Source of the DNA: an uncultured Alphaproteobacteria bacterium | GTDB lineage: Bacteria; Pseudomonadota; Alphaproteobacteria; Methylaequorales; Methylaequoraceae | Length of the DNA stretch: 64,000 bases | Direction of reading: 5' to 3' | Assembly: GCA_902595755.1 (NCBI GenBank) | Contig: CACJRF010000002.1 | Span: forward strand, 74,677 to 138,676 | Part shown: piece by piece, positions 39,152-47,336 of the stretch | How positions within the stretch are numbered: position 1 is the first letter of the stretch | Layout of the letters: each line of letters opens with the position of its first letter | The notes under the pieces: model-generated | What the model saw: the letters and a program-made list of their open reading frames with translations, nothing else | Databases searched by the model: none | What the model was told of the DNA's origin: nothing | Translations under genes and position numbers: made by a program

Positions 39152-39570
39152 AAAAACTATTACTGATATTGACTTGTTTGTTTGTCTCTTTTGAAGTGAA
39201 GTCAAAGGAAATAGTCTTTGAATGTCAGGACGTTACCGAACCAGACTCTTCATCAGTAAAAAATTATTTCCCTGAATTATTTGTTTTTAATCGTAAGACT
39301 GGTTGGTTAAATACAAATGGTTATAAGGAAACATTGATTAACTATAAAAATCAAGGGATTGAAATTTTGGATTTTGGTTATTTAGAAACTAATTTGAAAA
39401 CTAAATTTTCATACACTACTTTTTTTAAGTATAAAATGTCAGATAATATTATTACCGAATTATCAGAATTTAATATGTATACGGGTACCTTAAGTCGTCG
39501 TACTAAAGGGGGTGAAATTGATAGAGGATATATAAACTACTCCTGTAAAGAAATTGAAAAAAAGTTTTAA
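39148..39570 (+). CDS. Secreted protein with shared leader, copy 4
   Basis: 140 residues: signal MKKLLLILTCLFVSFEVKS, then KEIVFECQDVTEPDSSSV, VFNRKTGWLNTNGYKETL and an end YINYSCKEIEKKF. As in copies 1 and 2 the mature domain has a Cys close to each end. The opening KEIVFEC resembles copy 1 (KEVILKC), so these two may be true paralogues. ATGA overlap with copy 3; TAATG overlap with the next, leaderless gene. Confidence 0.65.
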   Translation: MKKLLLILTCLFVSFEVKSKEIVFECQDVTEPDSSSVKNYFPELFVFNRKTGWLNTNGYKETLINYKNQGIEILDFGYLETNLKTKFSYTTFFKYKMSDNIITELSEFNMYTGTLSRRTKGGEIDRGYINYSCKEIEKKF

Positions 39571-39848
39571 TGAAAAAAGTTATTTCGTTAGATACCAAGA
39601 AGTTTTTAAATAGGATTCATTCTGAAGATGGAAACCATCTTTTAAAAAAAGAGAATGATATTTATTTTTTCGGATACGATAACGGAAAAGATTTGAGAAT
39701 GTGGAAACTTCAACTACCTAAGAATTTTGATGAAAAGAAACTCTTTGTTTTCTTTCAACAACTTACTGGAAGTGATAGAGGTATTTGGGATTACTTTAAT
39801 TGGTTAAAAAAACAAAAGATTAAACTCACTGAACATACTTGGTGGTGA
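39570..39848 (+). CDS. Cytoplasmic hypothetical protein at the end of the leader-gene operon
   Basis: 92 residues, no signal peptide: MKKVISLDTKKFLNRIHSED, IYFFGYDNGKDLRMWKLQLP, IWDYFNWLKKQKIKLTEHTWW. Aromatic-rich and probably globular. It begins in the stop of copy 4, so it is part of the same transcript but stays in the cell; an immunity, chaperone or regulatory role for the secreted products would fit but is only a guess. Confidence 0.55.
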   Translation: MKKVISLDTKKFLNRIHSEDGNHLLKKENDIYFFGYDNGKDLRMWKLQLPKNFDEKKLFVFFQQLTGSDRGIWDYFNWLKKQKIKLTEHTWW

Positions 39849-39860
39849 TTTAAGGAAGAG

Positions 39861-40280
39861 TTACTCTTTCTTTCTTTTATAAAACCATATTCCTAAAAAA
39901 ATTAGAAATCCAAGTGTAATTACTTTATAAAACATGGGTATTGGTTGATTGAGATATTTAAGAAAGAAAACTTCAACCAGAACATATACACCCCCGAGAA
40001 AATAGAAAAGATTACATAATAGATTAGAATTCTTACCCCATCTGTTTTCACTCTCAATATCAAAATCCCCATAATAAAATCTCATTCCAATTCTTGTTGA
40101 AAGAAGTAAAGTTACAATGTTTCTATAAAACCCAATATCATTTTCTTCATTATCATAAAAATCACCATGTTCCAAAGGAATACCGAATTTATCAAAAACA
40201 TAGTCAAACAAACTATAAAAAATAATCCCAGATAAAAAACCTATAAAAAAGGAAAAGAAGATTTTAAGTTTTTTTTTCAT
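39861..40280 (-). CDS. Four-helix membrane protein
   Basis: 139 residues from ATG at 40280. Hydrophobic helices near 5-22, 55-70, 85-107 and 115-133, between them an acidic loop (EHGDFYDNEENDIGF). No family recognised. Convergent with the leader-gene operon (12 nt apart) and divergent from copy 5 of the leader family. Confidence 0.5.
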   Translation of the reverse strand: MKKKLKIFFSFFIGFLSGIIFYSLFDYVFDKFGIPLEHGDFYDNEENDIGFYRNIVTLLLSTRIGMRFYYGDFDIESENRWGKNSNLLCNLFYFLGGVYVLVEVFFLKYLNQPIPMFYKVITLGFLIFLGIWFYKRKKE

Positions 40281-40318
40281 ATAAATTTTTAACAATTAAA
40301 ATTTTAATTGATGGATGT

Positions 40319-40324
40319 TATAAT
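40319..40324 (+). promoter_or_regulatory. Consensus -10 box 8 nt before an ATG (possible leaderless mRNA)
   Basis: TATAAT at 40319-40324, with the ATG of the next gene at 40333. Transcription would start about 6-8 nt after the box, at or next to the ATG, leaving no ribosome site. The -35 region is weak. Confidence 0.4.
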
Positions 40325-40332
40325 TTCAAATA

Positions 40333-40587
40333 ATGAAAAAACTATTACTGATATTAATTTGTTTGTTTGTGTCTTTTGAAGTGAATTCAGAATCTAAAAA
40401 ATCAATTACTAAACTTATTGACTATGAAAAGTGTATGAAAGAATTAGAAGAGGATGACACTAAAATAGTAAATTCAACAATCAATAGAAAATCAGGTGAA
40501 CTTCACTTGTATTTTCATAATGATGACAAAATGTATAGGTTACATTTGACAGGTAATGAAGGTACTTGTTTAGTTTATGAAAAATAA
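40333..40587 (+). CDS. Secreted protein with shared leader, copy 5
   Basis: 84 residues: signal MKKLLLILICLFVSFEVNS, followed by a short mature part (ESKKSITKLIDYEKCMKELE ... GNEGTCLVYEK) with one Cys near each end. It is separated from copies 1-4 by the genes at 39570 and 39861 but has nearly the same first 60 bases. A TATAAT box immediately upstream suggests it is transcribed alone, perhaps without a leader. Confidence 0.6.
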   Translation: MKKLLLILICLFVSFEVNSESKKSITKLIDYEKCMKELEEDDTKIVNSTINRKSGELHLYFHNDDKMYRLHLTGNEGTCLVYEK

Positions 40588-40698
40588 TCTAGGAAATCCT
40601 CTGAATTTTGGTTCAGAGGATTAATAAGGACTAGGAAATCAACTTTACATAAATTATTTTTGTGTAAGTTTTATGGCAAATATTAATGAGAGTGAGTA

Positions 40699-40971
40699 AT
40701 GAAGATAGATGATGGTACAGGTATCGAAGTTGATTTAAACGAATTTGAATTAAAGAAAGTAAGAGATAATTGGGAGAAAGTTAAAGAGAAAATACCATTA
40801 GATAATGATGTTGATGAAGTTAAATGTAGAAGAAGTTTCTTTCACATTATTGGGTACGATTCAATGTTCTTGAATGGTGGAGATAATATTGAGGAAAGAG
40901 TAAAGAAATTCGTAGATAATGAAGAATGGAAAAATAGAAAAGAGTTTTGGAAGTTGGAAGTTGACGAATAA
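40699..40971 (+). CDS. Small cytoplasmic acidic protein
   Basis: 90 residues, strongly charged, no signal peptide: GTGIEVDLNEFELKKVRDNW, CRRSFFHIIGYDSMFLNGGD, VDNEEWKNRKEFWKLEVDE. Possibly a small two-domain helical protein. GAGAGTGAG precedes the ATG. No family recognised. Confidence 0.5.
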   Translation: MKIDDGTGIEVDLNEFELKKVRDNWEKVKEKIPLDNDVDEVKCRRSFFHIIGYDSMFLNGGDNIEERVKKFVDNEEWKNRKEFWKLEVDE

Positions 40972-40976
40972 AAATT

Positions 40977-41225
40977 CTAAACTGAATTATCGTCTTTAGG
41001 TGATGATGGCAATTCTTTTTCCCATTGAAACTCTTCAATCTGTTTTTCCATTTCTTGAAATATATTTTGAACTTCATTAAACCCATCACTAATAAACCCT
41101 ACAAACTGAAAGATAGGTATTAAAAACATAACAATACCATAAATAATAAATACACCAATTAGAGTGAATATGAGTTTAAACATATTTCGTTCAAACCATT
41201 TAAACATTTTTAGAAAATCTTTCAT
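40977..41225 (-). CDS. Small single-span membrane protein
   Basis: 82 residues: amphipathic start, one long membrane helix (about 15-40, LIFTLIGVFIIYGIVMFLIP) and a Gln/Glu-rich soluble helix (EVQNIFQEMEKQIEEFQWEKE). ATG at 41225, 19 nt after the end of the integrase gene on the same strand, so it could be expressed with the integrase. Confidence 0.45.
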   Translation of the reverse strand: MKDFLKMFKWFERNMFKLIFTLIGVFIIYGIVMFLIPIFQFVGFISDGFNEVQNIFQEMEKQIEEFQWEKELPSSPKDDNSV

Positions 41226-41244
41226 AAAATGAAACAGTTAATTA

Positions 41245-42600
41245 TTATTTACCATCAAAAAAATTAACATCCCAAATTCGTAACATCTCTTCATGTATTT
41301 CTTCATACACTTTAATAGATTTAGAGACAATATTATGAATATACCTTTGCGTAATAGAGCTTATTCCATGATGGAGCAATCGTTTAATTACATCTTCAGG
41401 ATGACCAATACTAGCTCCTACAGATGCAAATAAATGACGTAGTTCATGAAGAGAGAAGGGGTGTCCAATGTGTCGTGCTACTCGTTCAATATTCTTTCGT
41501 GGACTATTCATTGGTTTACTATCATCACCCTTAAGAGCATCCCTTCCATTATTAGAGGGAAATACCCATTGTGATATTTGTCCTGAATATTTGTACTGAT
41601 TATTCAGAATAGTCTTTAAGTACTTTGTTAATGGAATAATTGAGCGATATTTTTTGGATTGGTCTTGGTCTCCTTTAAGACCATACACAAGCATATGAGC
41701 TGGTTTAAAGTCCTCAGGATTATCATTAAGATTGATGTGTTCCCATTTTAGCGAACAGGCTTCATGCAATCGAAGTCCAGTAAATAATATTAGATGAATA
41801 AGATTAAAGATGTATTCTCTATTTTTGAAGACACCATTATATTCAGGGTGGTCACTAATTCGTGCTTCATCAAAGAGTTTTCTAATGAGTGCAGGGCTTA
41901 TTTCAATAGCTTTGCGAACTGGTAAAGATTTCTTTATTTTCTTACGTAAATTCAATAGTTTATTTAATGGATTTAAAGTTAATAAGTAGGTATCATTTTC
42001 GTCTATTAGTACACCAGTTGCATAGTTAAATATAGTATTGAGATACCCAAATAGATTAAGTGCTGTTGCAATCTTACCTTCCTTATAGATAGTATTTATT
42101 TTTTGTTCCAGCTCACGTGATGTGATAGTTGCAATAGATTTTTTAAGCAATCCATTACAGTTTTTTTGCAAACAATTTGTCATATCCTTTCTAGTTACAG
42201 GCTGTATATGTGTATTCTCACTTAAGTACATCTTAAAGGTATCCTCAAGGCTCATTTTTCTTTGTTTTGCAAGGGTTTTAGCTTCCAGTTCCTCTTGTTT
42301 TTTTCGCTCAAATACAGTCTTTGGATTAATACCATCAAGACATAGCTTTCTATATTCTTGATATTTAAAACGTATTTCATTGATATCATGTTCAGGATAG
42401 CTTCCTAATTTAAAACTAGTCGGTTTAGTTTCTCCTTTAATTTTCATTTGAGTGATAAAAGACAGGTGAGGGGAAGGTGTTTTACGTTTACGAACTTCGA
42501 GGTTTTTTATTTCTGAATCAAATAAAGAATCATTATATTCAGCAATATTGAGAAACCGTTTCAGACTTTCTTTGGAAAATTTAGCTCTTCTACGACCCAT
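41245..42600 (-). CDS. Tyrosine recombinase (integrase) of the tRNA-Thr island
   Basis: 451 residues. N-terminal arm-binding region (about 1-100), core-binding domain (about 110-220) and catalytic domain (about 240-440). The active site is complete: Arg of TGLRLHEACSL (about 275), HELRH (His and Arg, about 383-387), His of LLHHGIS (about 408-413) and the nucleophile Tyr of TQRYIHN (about 420). It catalyses integration and excision between attP and the tRNA-Thr attB. The gene starts 114 nt from the right att copy and reads away from it, the usual layout for tRNA-linked islands. The repeats CTGTGTTAC lie right upstream of its ATG, so it probably represses its own promoter when bound. Confidence 0.95.
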   Translation of the reverse strand: MGRRRAKFSKESLKRFLNIAEYNDSLFDSEIKNLEVRKRKTPSPHLSFITQMKIKGETKPTSFKLGSYPEHDINEIRFKYQEYRKLCLDGINPKTVFERKKQEELEAKTLAKQRKMSLEDTFKMYLSENTHIQPVTRKDMTNCLQKNCNGLLKKSIATITSRELEQKINTIYKEGKIATALNLFGYLNTIFNYATGVLIDENDTYLLTLNPLNKLLNLRKKIKKSLPVRKAIEISPALIRKLFDEARISDHPEYNGVFKNREYIFNLIHLILFTGLRLHEACSLKWEHINLNDNPEDFKPAHMLVYGLKGDQDQSKKYRSIIPLTKYLKTILNNQYKYSGQISQWVFPSNNGRDALKGDDSKPMNSPRKNIERVARHIGHPFSLHELRHLFASVGASIGHPEDVIKRLLHHGISSITQRYIHNIVSKSIKVYEEIHEEMLRIWDVNFFDGK

Positions 42601-42602
42601 TT

Positions 42603-42662
42603 CTGTGTTACCTCTGTGTTACTTTTTGGGTAAAAAGACGCTCTGTGTTACCCTTGTGTTAC
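42603..42662. promoter_or_regulatory. Two pairs of CTGTGTTAC repeats, right integrase arm sites / int promoter
   Basis: CTGTGTTAC at 42603-42611, 42614-42622 and 42643-42651, and TTGTGTTAC at 42654-42662; within each pair the spacing is 11 bp. They lie between the integrase ATG (42600) and the right att (42714) and match the pair near the left end in sequence, orientation and spacing. Confidence 0.65.
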
Positions 42663-42713
42663 CAAGTGAGTATAACACTAAATTAGTCTAAAAGTCAATC
42701 TGGAAGTGGTTTA

Positions 42714-42766
42714 GAGTGGTGCCGCTTGAGAGATTTGAACTCCCGACCCACTGATTACAAATCAGT
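42714..42766. other. Right attachment site inside tRNA-Thr
   Basis: 53 bp identical to 27359-27411, spanning the 3' CCA end through part of the anticodon arm of the intact tRNA-Thr gene. Confidence 0.9.
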
Positions 42767-42792
42767 TGCTCTACCAACTGAGCTAAAGCGGC
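42717..42792 (-). tRNA. tRNA-Thr (anticodon TGT)
   Basis: On the minus strand GCCGCTT (42792-42786) pairs with AAGCGGC (42727-42721), followed by A and CCA. The anticodon stem ACTGA/TCAGT encloses TTTGTAA, anticodon TGT. Its 3' half is the att core of the adjacent island, which restores the gene after integration. Confidence 0.97.
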
Positions 42793-42833
42793 GATATCTT
42801 TTCGAATATAATATTATAAATCAATTTATCAAC

Positions 42834-43067
42834 CTAATTTTGTGGCGCCTCAAAGGGTAGTTCTTCCTTTATATCATTTTGTGGGGACGATTCGATCCTA
42901 GGGCCTGTGTCAAAAGAACTGGGTGAGCATTTGCCTAATACAACTTGTTCAAATAAAGATTCCTTGCATTTCATCCATGGTGGAGTCTCACGATTTTTTC
43001 CCAACCAAAAAGAACTAACTAATAAAATTAAGATTAATATACTTATGATCCACATTGATTTTGACAT
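42834..43067 (-). CDS. Small single-span membrane protein downstream of panD
   Basis: 77 residues: one N-terminal membrane helix (about 5-22), then PPWMKCKESLFEQVVLGKCSP and a Pro/Ser/Asp-rich tail. The two Cys, 14 residues apart, would be outside the cytoplasm. It starts at the base before the panD stop, so it is co-transcribed with panD. No family recognised. Confidence 0.55.
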   Translation of the reverse strand: MSKSMWIISILILILLVSSFWLGKNRETPPWMKCKESLFEQVVLGKCSPSSFDTGPRIESSPQNDIKEELPFEAPQN

Positions 43068-43466
43068 TTATAAATTAACTATATTATTTTTTTGAATCTT
43101 TATTGATGATTTAATTTCATTTATTATGTTTACACCTTCTTTAAAATATACAAGCGTTGGCTTATGTTTTTTTATCTCTACATCATCCAGATAAGCGTAG
43201 GTACATATTATAACCTTATCATTCTTAGACCCTTTAAAGGCAGCAGCACCATTAAGGGTTACAACCCTTGAGCCTGCCTCAGCTTTTATTGCATAAGTTG
43301 AGAATCTTTCTCCATTTTGAAGATTATAAATATGGATCATTTCATATTCATTTATTTGTGCAACTTTTAATATTTCTGAATCTATTGCACAGGAACCCTC
43401 ATAGTTTAGGTGAGTATTCGTTATAGTTACTCTATGTAGTTTAGATTTTAAAATTTGTAATTTCAT
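43068..43466 (-). CDS. panD: Aspartate 1-decarboxylase
   Basis: 132 residues. PanD makes beta-alanine from aspartate for pantothenate/CoA synthesis. Family pattern: KLHRVTITNTHLNYEGSCAID, where the precursor self-cleaves between Gly24 and Ser25 to form the pyruvoyl group; then EYEMIHIYNLQNGERFSTYAI, a Ser-Arg turn and TLNGAAA, all as in PanD. The length fits (about 125 in other bacteria). It stands alone except for the small membrane gene downstream; the gap to the divergent helicase gene (71 nt) should hold both promoters. No other pan genes are visible. Confidence 0.9.
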   Translation of the reverse strand: MKLQILKSKLHRVTITNTHLNYEGSCAIDSEILKVAQINEYEMIHIYNLQNGERFSTYAIKAEAGSRVVTLNGAAAFKGSKNDKVIICTYAYLDDVEIKKHKPTLVYFKEGVNIINEIKSSIKIQKNNIVNL

Positions 43467-43537
43467 AAAACATTTTTACTAAAAGCATAATGATCATAGA
43501 TAATCAATAAAAAATATATTATTATAATAGATTATTT

Positions 43538-45355
43538 ATGGAATTAAGACGTTGGCAAAAAAAAGTTATAGATGAATTTCCTGATATTGTAAAAAATTAC
43601 AAAAAATTTATCTTAAAAGCACCCACTGGTGCAGGTAAAACTGTTCTAGCTAGTGAAATTATAAATAAATTTTATAAAAATCAAAAAATTATCGTTCTTT
43701 GTCATCGTTTAGTTTTACTAGAGCAATTAGATAAAGGACTTTCTAATGACCATAAGGTAAAAAAGTTAGGTCTTTCAGAAGTTGGTGAACCATTTATTGA
43801 TTATGATGTTTTAATTTCTACAAATTTACGTTCTAGAGATTTTTTACTTAAAGCAATAAAAGAATGTGATCTTTTGATAATTGATGAGGCTCATAGAGTA
43901 TCACCGAATGGTCAGGCATACAAAGAACTATTAATTCAATTTGATAAAGAATCAAAAAGTGAATCTAAACTACTAGGTTTAACAGCATCTCCAGAAAGAA
44001 GGACTGGCGACCAAAAGGATCAACTTGGTTTAGCTTTTGATGCTATAATAGATTGCGCCGATATTGACGAGTTAATAAAGGAAGGTGTTTTGGTTCCTGC
44101 TGAATATAAATCATTTTTCATTCATGATTTAGAACTCGAAAGTATGGATATTTCAACAGGAGACTTTCCAATTGAACAATTGTCAAATGCTATAATTAAA
44201 TCATCAATGATTGAGTACGCTTGTAACATCTACTTAAAAGAAAAAGAAAAAATAAAAAATAAAGCTATTTCTGCATGGTTCTGTCCTGACGTTTTAGTTG
44301 CAGAAGAAACTAAAAGGCAAATTGAAAAAAAAAAATTAAATGTAGAATTAATTACTGCAAAAACTCCCATAAAAGAAAGATTAGAAATACTTTCTCAGCA
44401 TGAATCTGGTGAAATAGAGTGTTTAATTTCTGTGGGAGTTTTATCTGAGGGTTGGGATAACCCCAATTGTAATATTATCGTTCATCTAAGACCTACATTA
44501 TCTAAGGTTTTCTGGGGACAATCTGTTGGACGAGGATTGAGGTCTGCCAAAAATAAAGTTAAATGCTTAGTAATAGATGTAAGTTCTAACTATACTACCT
44601 TTGGTCCGGTTGAGAAACTAAAATGGAAATTATGGAATCATAGAAAATCATACTTAGAATTTAAAAATAGATTTAATTGGGTAAGCAAACAAAAATACGT
44701 AGAAGACAGAGATTTTACTTATATGCTATGTGAGGGTTCAGGTGATGATGGTAAAAGATGTTCATTAGTATACAAAAAAAAGGAATTATCTGATCAAGCT
44801 TGTCCAATGTGTAATTCTTACGCATCCACTAATCTTTATAAAGAAAATAAAATAGATAAGCCAAAAAATGATAATAGTTTGCATAAAGTATTTTTTGAGA
44901 TGATGCCTAAGATTTATAAAGATATGAATCATGCTATTTGGAAAAATATGGAATCATCTGCTTGGAAAGACGCCAATATTTATGAAAAACTCTTCTTATC
45001 ATTTTGCCTTGCATTTGATTACGTTTCTGGTGATATGACAGGTTCAGAAAATGAATTTTGGAATCTTACATTGGATGCTGAAAAAAGAGTTAGAAAATTC
45101 CTTAGTGAGAGAAATATCACAATTCCTCAACAAGAAGAGTTTATTTTTTCCTCTTTGAGTGATGGACTCAATAAGGGTAGAGTTATTAGGCCAGTTCAAA
45201 CAAATTATGGAATCGCATTATGTGGTGAAAACTTTGTAGTAAATAGTGAGGAAATTAATGAAAGAAAGTTTCAAAAAGCATTACAGGTTATAGAGAGAAT
45301 TGCTGCAATGGGTGTTACAAATACTGAAGAACTTCCGTATTATAAAATCAATTGA
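43538..45355 (+). CDS. SF2 DEAH-box helicase with zinc-knuckle
   Basis: 605 residues. N-terminal helicase half: LRRWQKKVIDEF, Walker A APTGAGKTVLA, DEAH box LIIDEAHRVS, motif III LLGLTASPER. C-terminal half: WFCPDVLVAEETKRQ, VSVGVLSEGWDNPNCN and motif VI WGQSVGRGLRSAKNK. Then a Cys cluster (MLCEGSGDDGKRC ... CPMCNS, about 405-430) that can bind zinc, and a helical tail. It resembles Type III restriction/SSL2-like ATP-dependent helicases, but there is no nuclease or methylase partner. Substrate (DNA or RNA) unknown. It lies just outside the island boundary. Confidence 0.85.
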   Translation: MELRRWQKKVIDEFPDIVKNYKKFILKAPTGAGKTVLASEIINKFYKNQKIIVLCHRLVLLEQLDKGLSNDHKVKKLGLSEVGEPFIDYDVLISTNLRSRDFLLKAIKECDLLIIDEAHRVSPNGQAYKELLIQFDKESKSESKLLGLTASPERRTGDQKDQLGLAFDAIIDCADIDELIKEGVLVPAEYKSFFIHDLELESMDISTGDFPIEQLSNAIIKSSMIEYACNIYLKEKEKIKNKAISAWFCPDVLVAEETKRQIEKKKLNVELITAKTPIKERLEILSQHESGEIECLISVGVLSEGWDNPNCNIIVHLRPTLSKVFWGQSVGRGLRSAKNKVKCLVIDVSSNYTTFGPVEKLKWKLWNHRKSYLEFKNRFNWVSKQKYVEDRDFTYMLCEGSGDDGKRCSLVYKKKELSDQACPMCNSYASTNLYKENKIDKPKNDNSLHKVFFEMMPKIYKDMNHAIWKNMESSAWKDANIYEKLFLSFCLAFDYVSGDMTGSENEFWNLTLDAEKRVRKFLSERNITIPQQEEFIFSSLSDGLNKGRVIRPVQTNYGIALCGENFVVNSEEINERKFQKALQVIERIAAMGVTNTEELPYYKIN

Positions 45356-45364
45356 ATATGAACA

Positions 45365-45676
45365 CTACTTCAAAGGTTCATAAATACAAATTATATAATT
45401 AGCACTATCTCTTTTTTGTATTATCTTGATCTGATCATCAGATATTACGCTGTATTTCAGATTACAATAATTTAAAATTAAATCTTCAGCTTTAATTTTT
45501 ACATCGAATTTAATTAATATTTTGTCACCAGATTTGCAAACTTTATCAACTTTTTCCTCTAGTTCTTTATAACTTTTAATAATTTTTGGTAAACAAACTT
45601 TACTGTGTAATTCCACACTGTTTAAAATAAAGCAAAGAATTATTAAGAAGTTTCTAAAGAGTATGGGATACCTCAC
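45365..45676 (-). CDS. Small secreted hypothetical protein
   Basis: 103 residues: signal peptide (about 1-25, ending VELHSK), then a small domain with four Cys (KVCLPK, DKVCKSGD, LNYCNLKY, YIICIYEPL), probably two disulphides. GTG start at 45676 lies inside the last codons of the acetolactate-synthase-like gene (23-nt overlap). It therefore belongs to the same transcript. No family recognised. Confidence 0.5.
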   Translation of the reverse strand: MRYPILFRNFLIILCFILNSVELHSKVCLPKIIKSYKELEEKVDKVCKSGDKILIKFDVKIKAEDLILNYCNLKYSVISDDQIKIIQKRDSANYIICIYEPLK

Positions 45677-47324
45677 CTAGATGTTTGGTTAATCTCATAT
45701 TTTCATCGTAGTCAACAGGAACTCCAATTATTGCTGGGCCTTTTTGTTTAAATGCTTCTTCTAACGCAGGAAGAAATTCGCTACTATTACTGATTTGTTT
45801 ACCCCACATATTTAATGAATTTGCTAACATCTGAAAGTCCGGGTTATTAAATTTTAGATCTGAATGCTCTCCCTTAAAGCCAACTTGTTGTTTCCATTTA
45901 ATTAAGCCATATTCACCATCAAGCCATACTACTGCTACAATATTAATATTATATCTAACAGCTGTTTCTAGGTCTTGAACATTCATAAAAAAACCAGCAT
46001 CACCATTGATTGATATTATTTTTTTATCAGGAAAAGCCATTTTTGCTCCAATAGAACCTGGGAGTGCAAATCCCATTGTACAAAAACCATTTGAAATTAA
46101 GCAAGTATTTGGATCAGTACAATCATAATGCCTTGCAACCCACATTTTATGCGCACCAACATCAGAAAGTAAAATATCTTCACCACCCATGACCTTTCTA
46201 ACATCTGCAAGAATTCTCTGAGGTTTCATTGGGAAGCTATCGTCTTTATCATTTTTGTCTAAATCTTTAGCCATTGCAGATCTAAGTTTTTGTCGTGATT
46301 CAATGTTAAAAAGAGGAAGATCTGTTTTATTAAGTCTCTCTAGTAGTGCCTTATTAAGTTGATATAACGCACCTGCTAAATCTCCAATAACCTCAACATT
46401 CGGTAAATAATCTTTATCAATTTCTGCAGGAGAAAAATCTATATGAATGATTTTTTTTTCTCCACCTTCAATTCTATTCCATGCTGACGGGCTATATTCT
46501 ACTAAATCATAACCTATTGCAATCACCAGATCAGATTCATCAATGGCTAGATTATTATAATCCCCACTTCCTAACCCAATAGTAAATAAAGAATGCTTAT
46601 CCTTGTATGAAATGGCTCCCTTAGCCATAAAAGTATTAATTACTCCTATACCTAAATTTTCTACCAAAACCCTTAACCGATTTGAGGCTCGTTTTCTTAT
46701 TGTTCCATTGCCAGCCAGTATAATGGGATTTTTAGAGTTGATAATTAAGTCTAATGCGTCTTCAATTGCTCTGTTATCAGCAGCTGGACGTCTAGTAAGA
46801 ATTGGTTTAATAGGTTTTTCATCAATTTCTTCTTCTGCAATATCTTCAGGTAATTCTATAACTGTTAACCCTGGTTTTTCCGTTTCAGCAACTTTAAAAG
46901 CTTTTCTTACAACTTCAGAAATATTTTCAGGTGTAAGTATTGTTTGTGCCCACTTAGATATTGGTTGAACCATTGAAATAGAATCCATGATTTGGTGACT
47001 TTCTTTATGTAACCTCTTAGTAGAACCTTGTCCAATTATTGCAACAACTGGTGCTCTATCCATATTAGCATCTGCTAAACCTGTCATTAGATTAGTAACC
47101 CCTGGGCCAAGAGTTGATAGACAAACACCGGCTTTACCTGTTAATCTTCCGAATGTGTCTGCCATAAATGCAGCAGCTTGCTCATGTCTGCATAAAATAA
47201 ATTTTATTTTCTTACTTTTTTTTAATGACATCATAAAATCTGCATTTTCTTCACCAGGAACACCAAAAATTCTTGTTACACCTTCTTCCTCAAGGCACTT
47301 GATCATTAAATCTGAAGCTTTCAT
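45654..47324 (-). CDS. Acetolactate-synthase-like thiamine-diphosphate enzyme (AlsS type)
   Basis: 556 residues, TPP-dependent decarboxylase/ligase. N-domain with the catalytic Glu in CRHEQAAAFMAD, GPGVTNLMTGLADA, GQGSTKRLHKESHQIMD (characteristic of catabolic AlsS enzymes), and the TPP-binding core ISINGDAGFFMNVQDLETA with GDG-type motif GDAGFFMN. Reaction in the family: two pyruvate to acetolactate plus CO2; other 2-oxoacids are possible. No regulatory small subunit or acetolactate decarboxylase gene is present. It follows an aldehyde dehydrogenase gene by 12 nt with AAAGGAG upstream of the ATG. This pairing suggests a decarboxylation-oxidation route rather than butanediol formation. Confidence 0.85.
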   Translation of the reverse strand: MKASDLMIKCLEEEGVTRIFGVPGEENADFMMSLKKSKKIKFILCRHEQAAAFMADTFGRLTGKAGVCLSTLGPGVTNLMTGLADANMDRAPVVAIIGQGSTKRLHKESHQIMDSISMVQPISKWAQTILTPENISEVVRKAFKVAETEKPGLTVIELPEDIAEEEIDEKPIKPILTRRPAADNRAIEDALDLIINSKNPIILAGNGTIRKRASNRLRVLVENLGIGVINTFMAKGAISYKDKHSLFTIGLGSGDYNNLAIDESDLVIAIGYDLVEYSPSAWNRIEGGEKKIIHIDFSPAEIDKDYLPNVEVIGDLAGALYQLNKALLERLNKTDLPLFNIESRQKLRSAMAKDLDKNDKDDSFPMKPQRILADVRKVMGGEDILLSDVGAHKMWVARHYDCTDPNTCLISNGFCTMGFALPGSIGAKMAFPDKKIISINGDAGFFMNVQDLETAVRYNINIVAVVWLDGEYGLIKWKQQVGFKGEHSDLKFNNPDFQMLANSLNMWGKQISNSSEFLPALEEAFKQKGPAIIGVPVDYDENMRLTKHLGEVSHTL

Positions 47325-47336
47325 TATAGTTCTCCT

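Larger units (their letters stand above)
27359..42766. mobile_element. 15.4-kb integrative element (genomic island) in tRNA-Thr
   Basis: Bounded by an exact 53-bp duplication (27359-27411 and 42714-42766) of the tRNA-Thr 3' part. A tyrosine recombinase gene (41245-42600) starts 114 nt from the right copy, and paired CTGTGTTAC repeats occur just inside both ends. The right copy completes a functional tRNA. No phage structural, replication or conjugation genes are visible, so it is an integrated island or satellite-like element whose transfer would need help. Cargo: DUF2167 gene, Hsp70/GrpE-like/TerB/M48 operon, small membrane and secreted proteins. Confidence 0.85.

Noticed and set aside
43538-45355. 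Restriction-modification or defence system at the helicase
   Set aside because: No methylase, nuclease or other partner gene lies next to it; neighbours are panD and metabolic genes.
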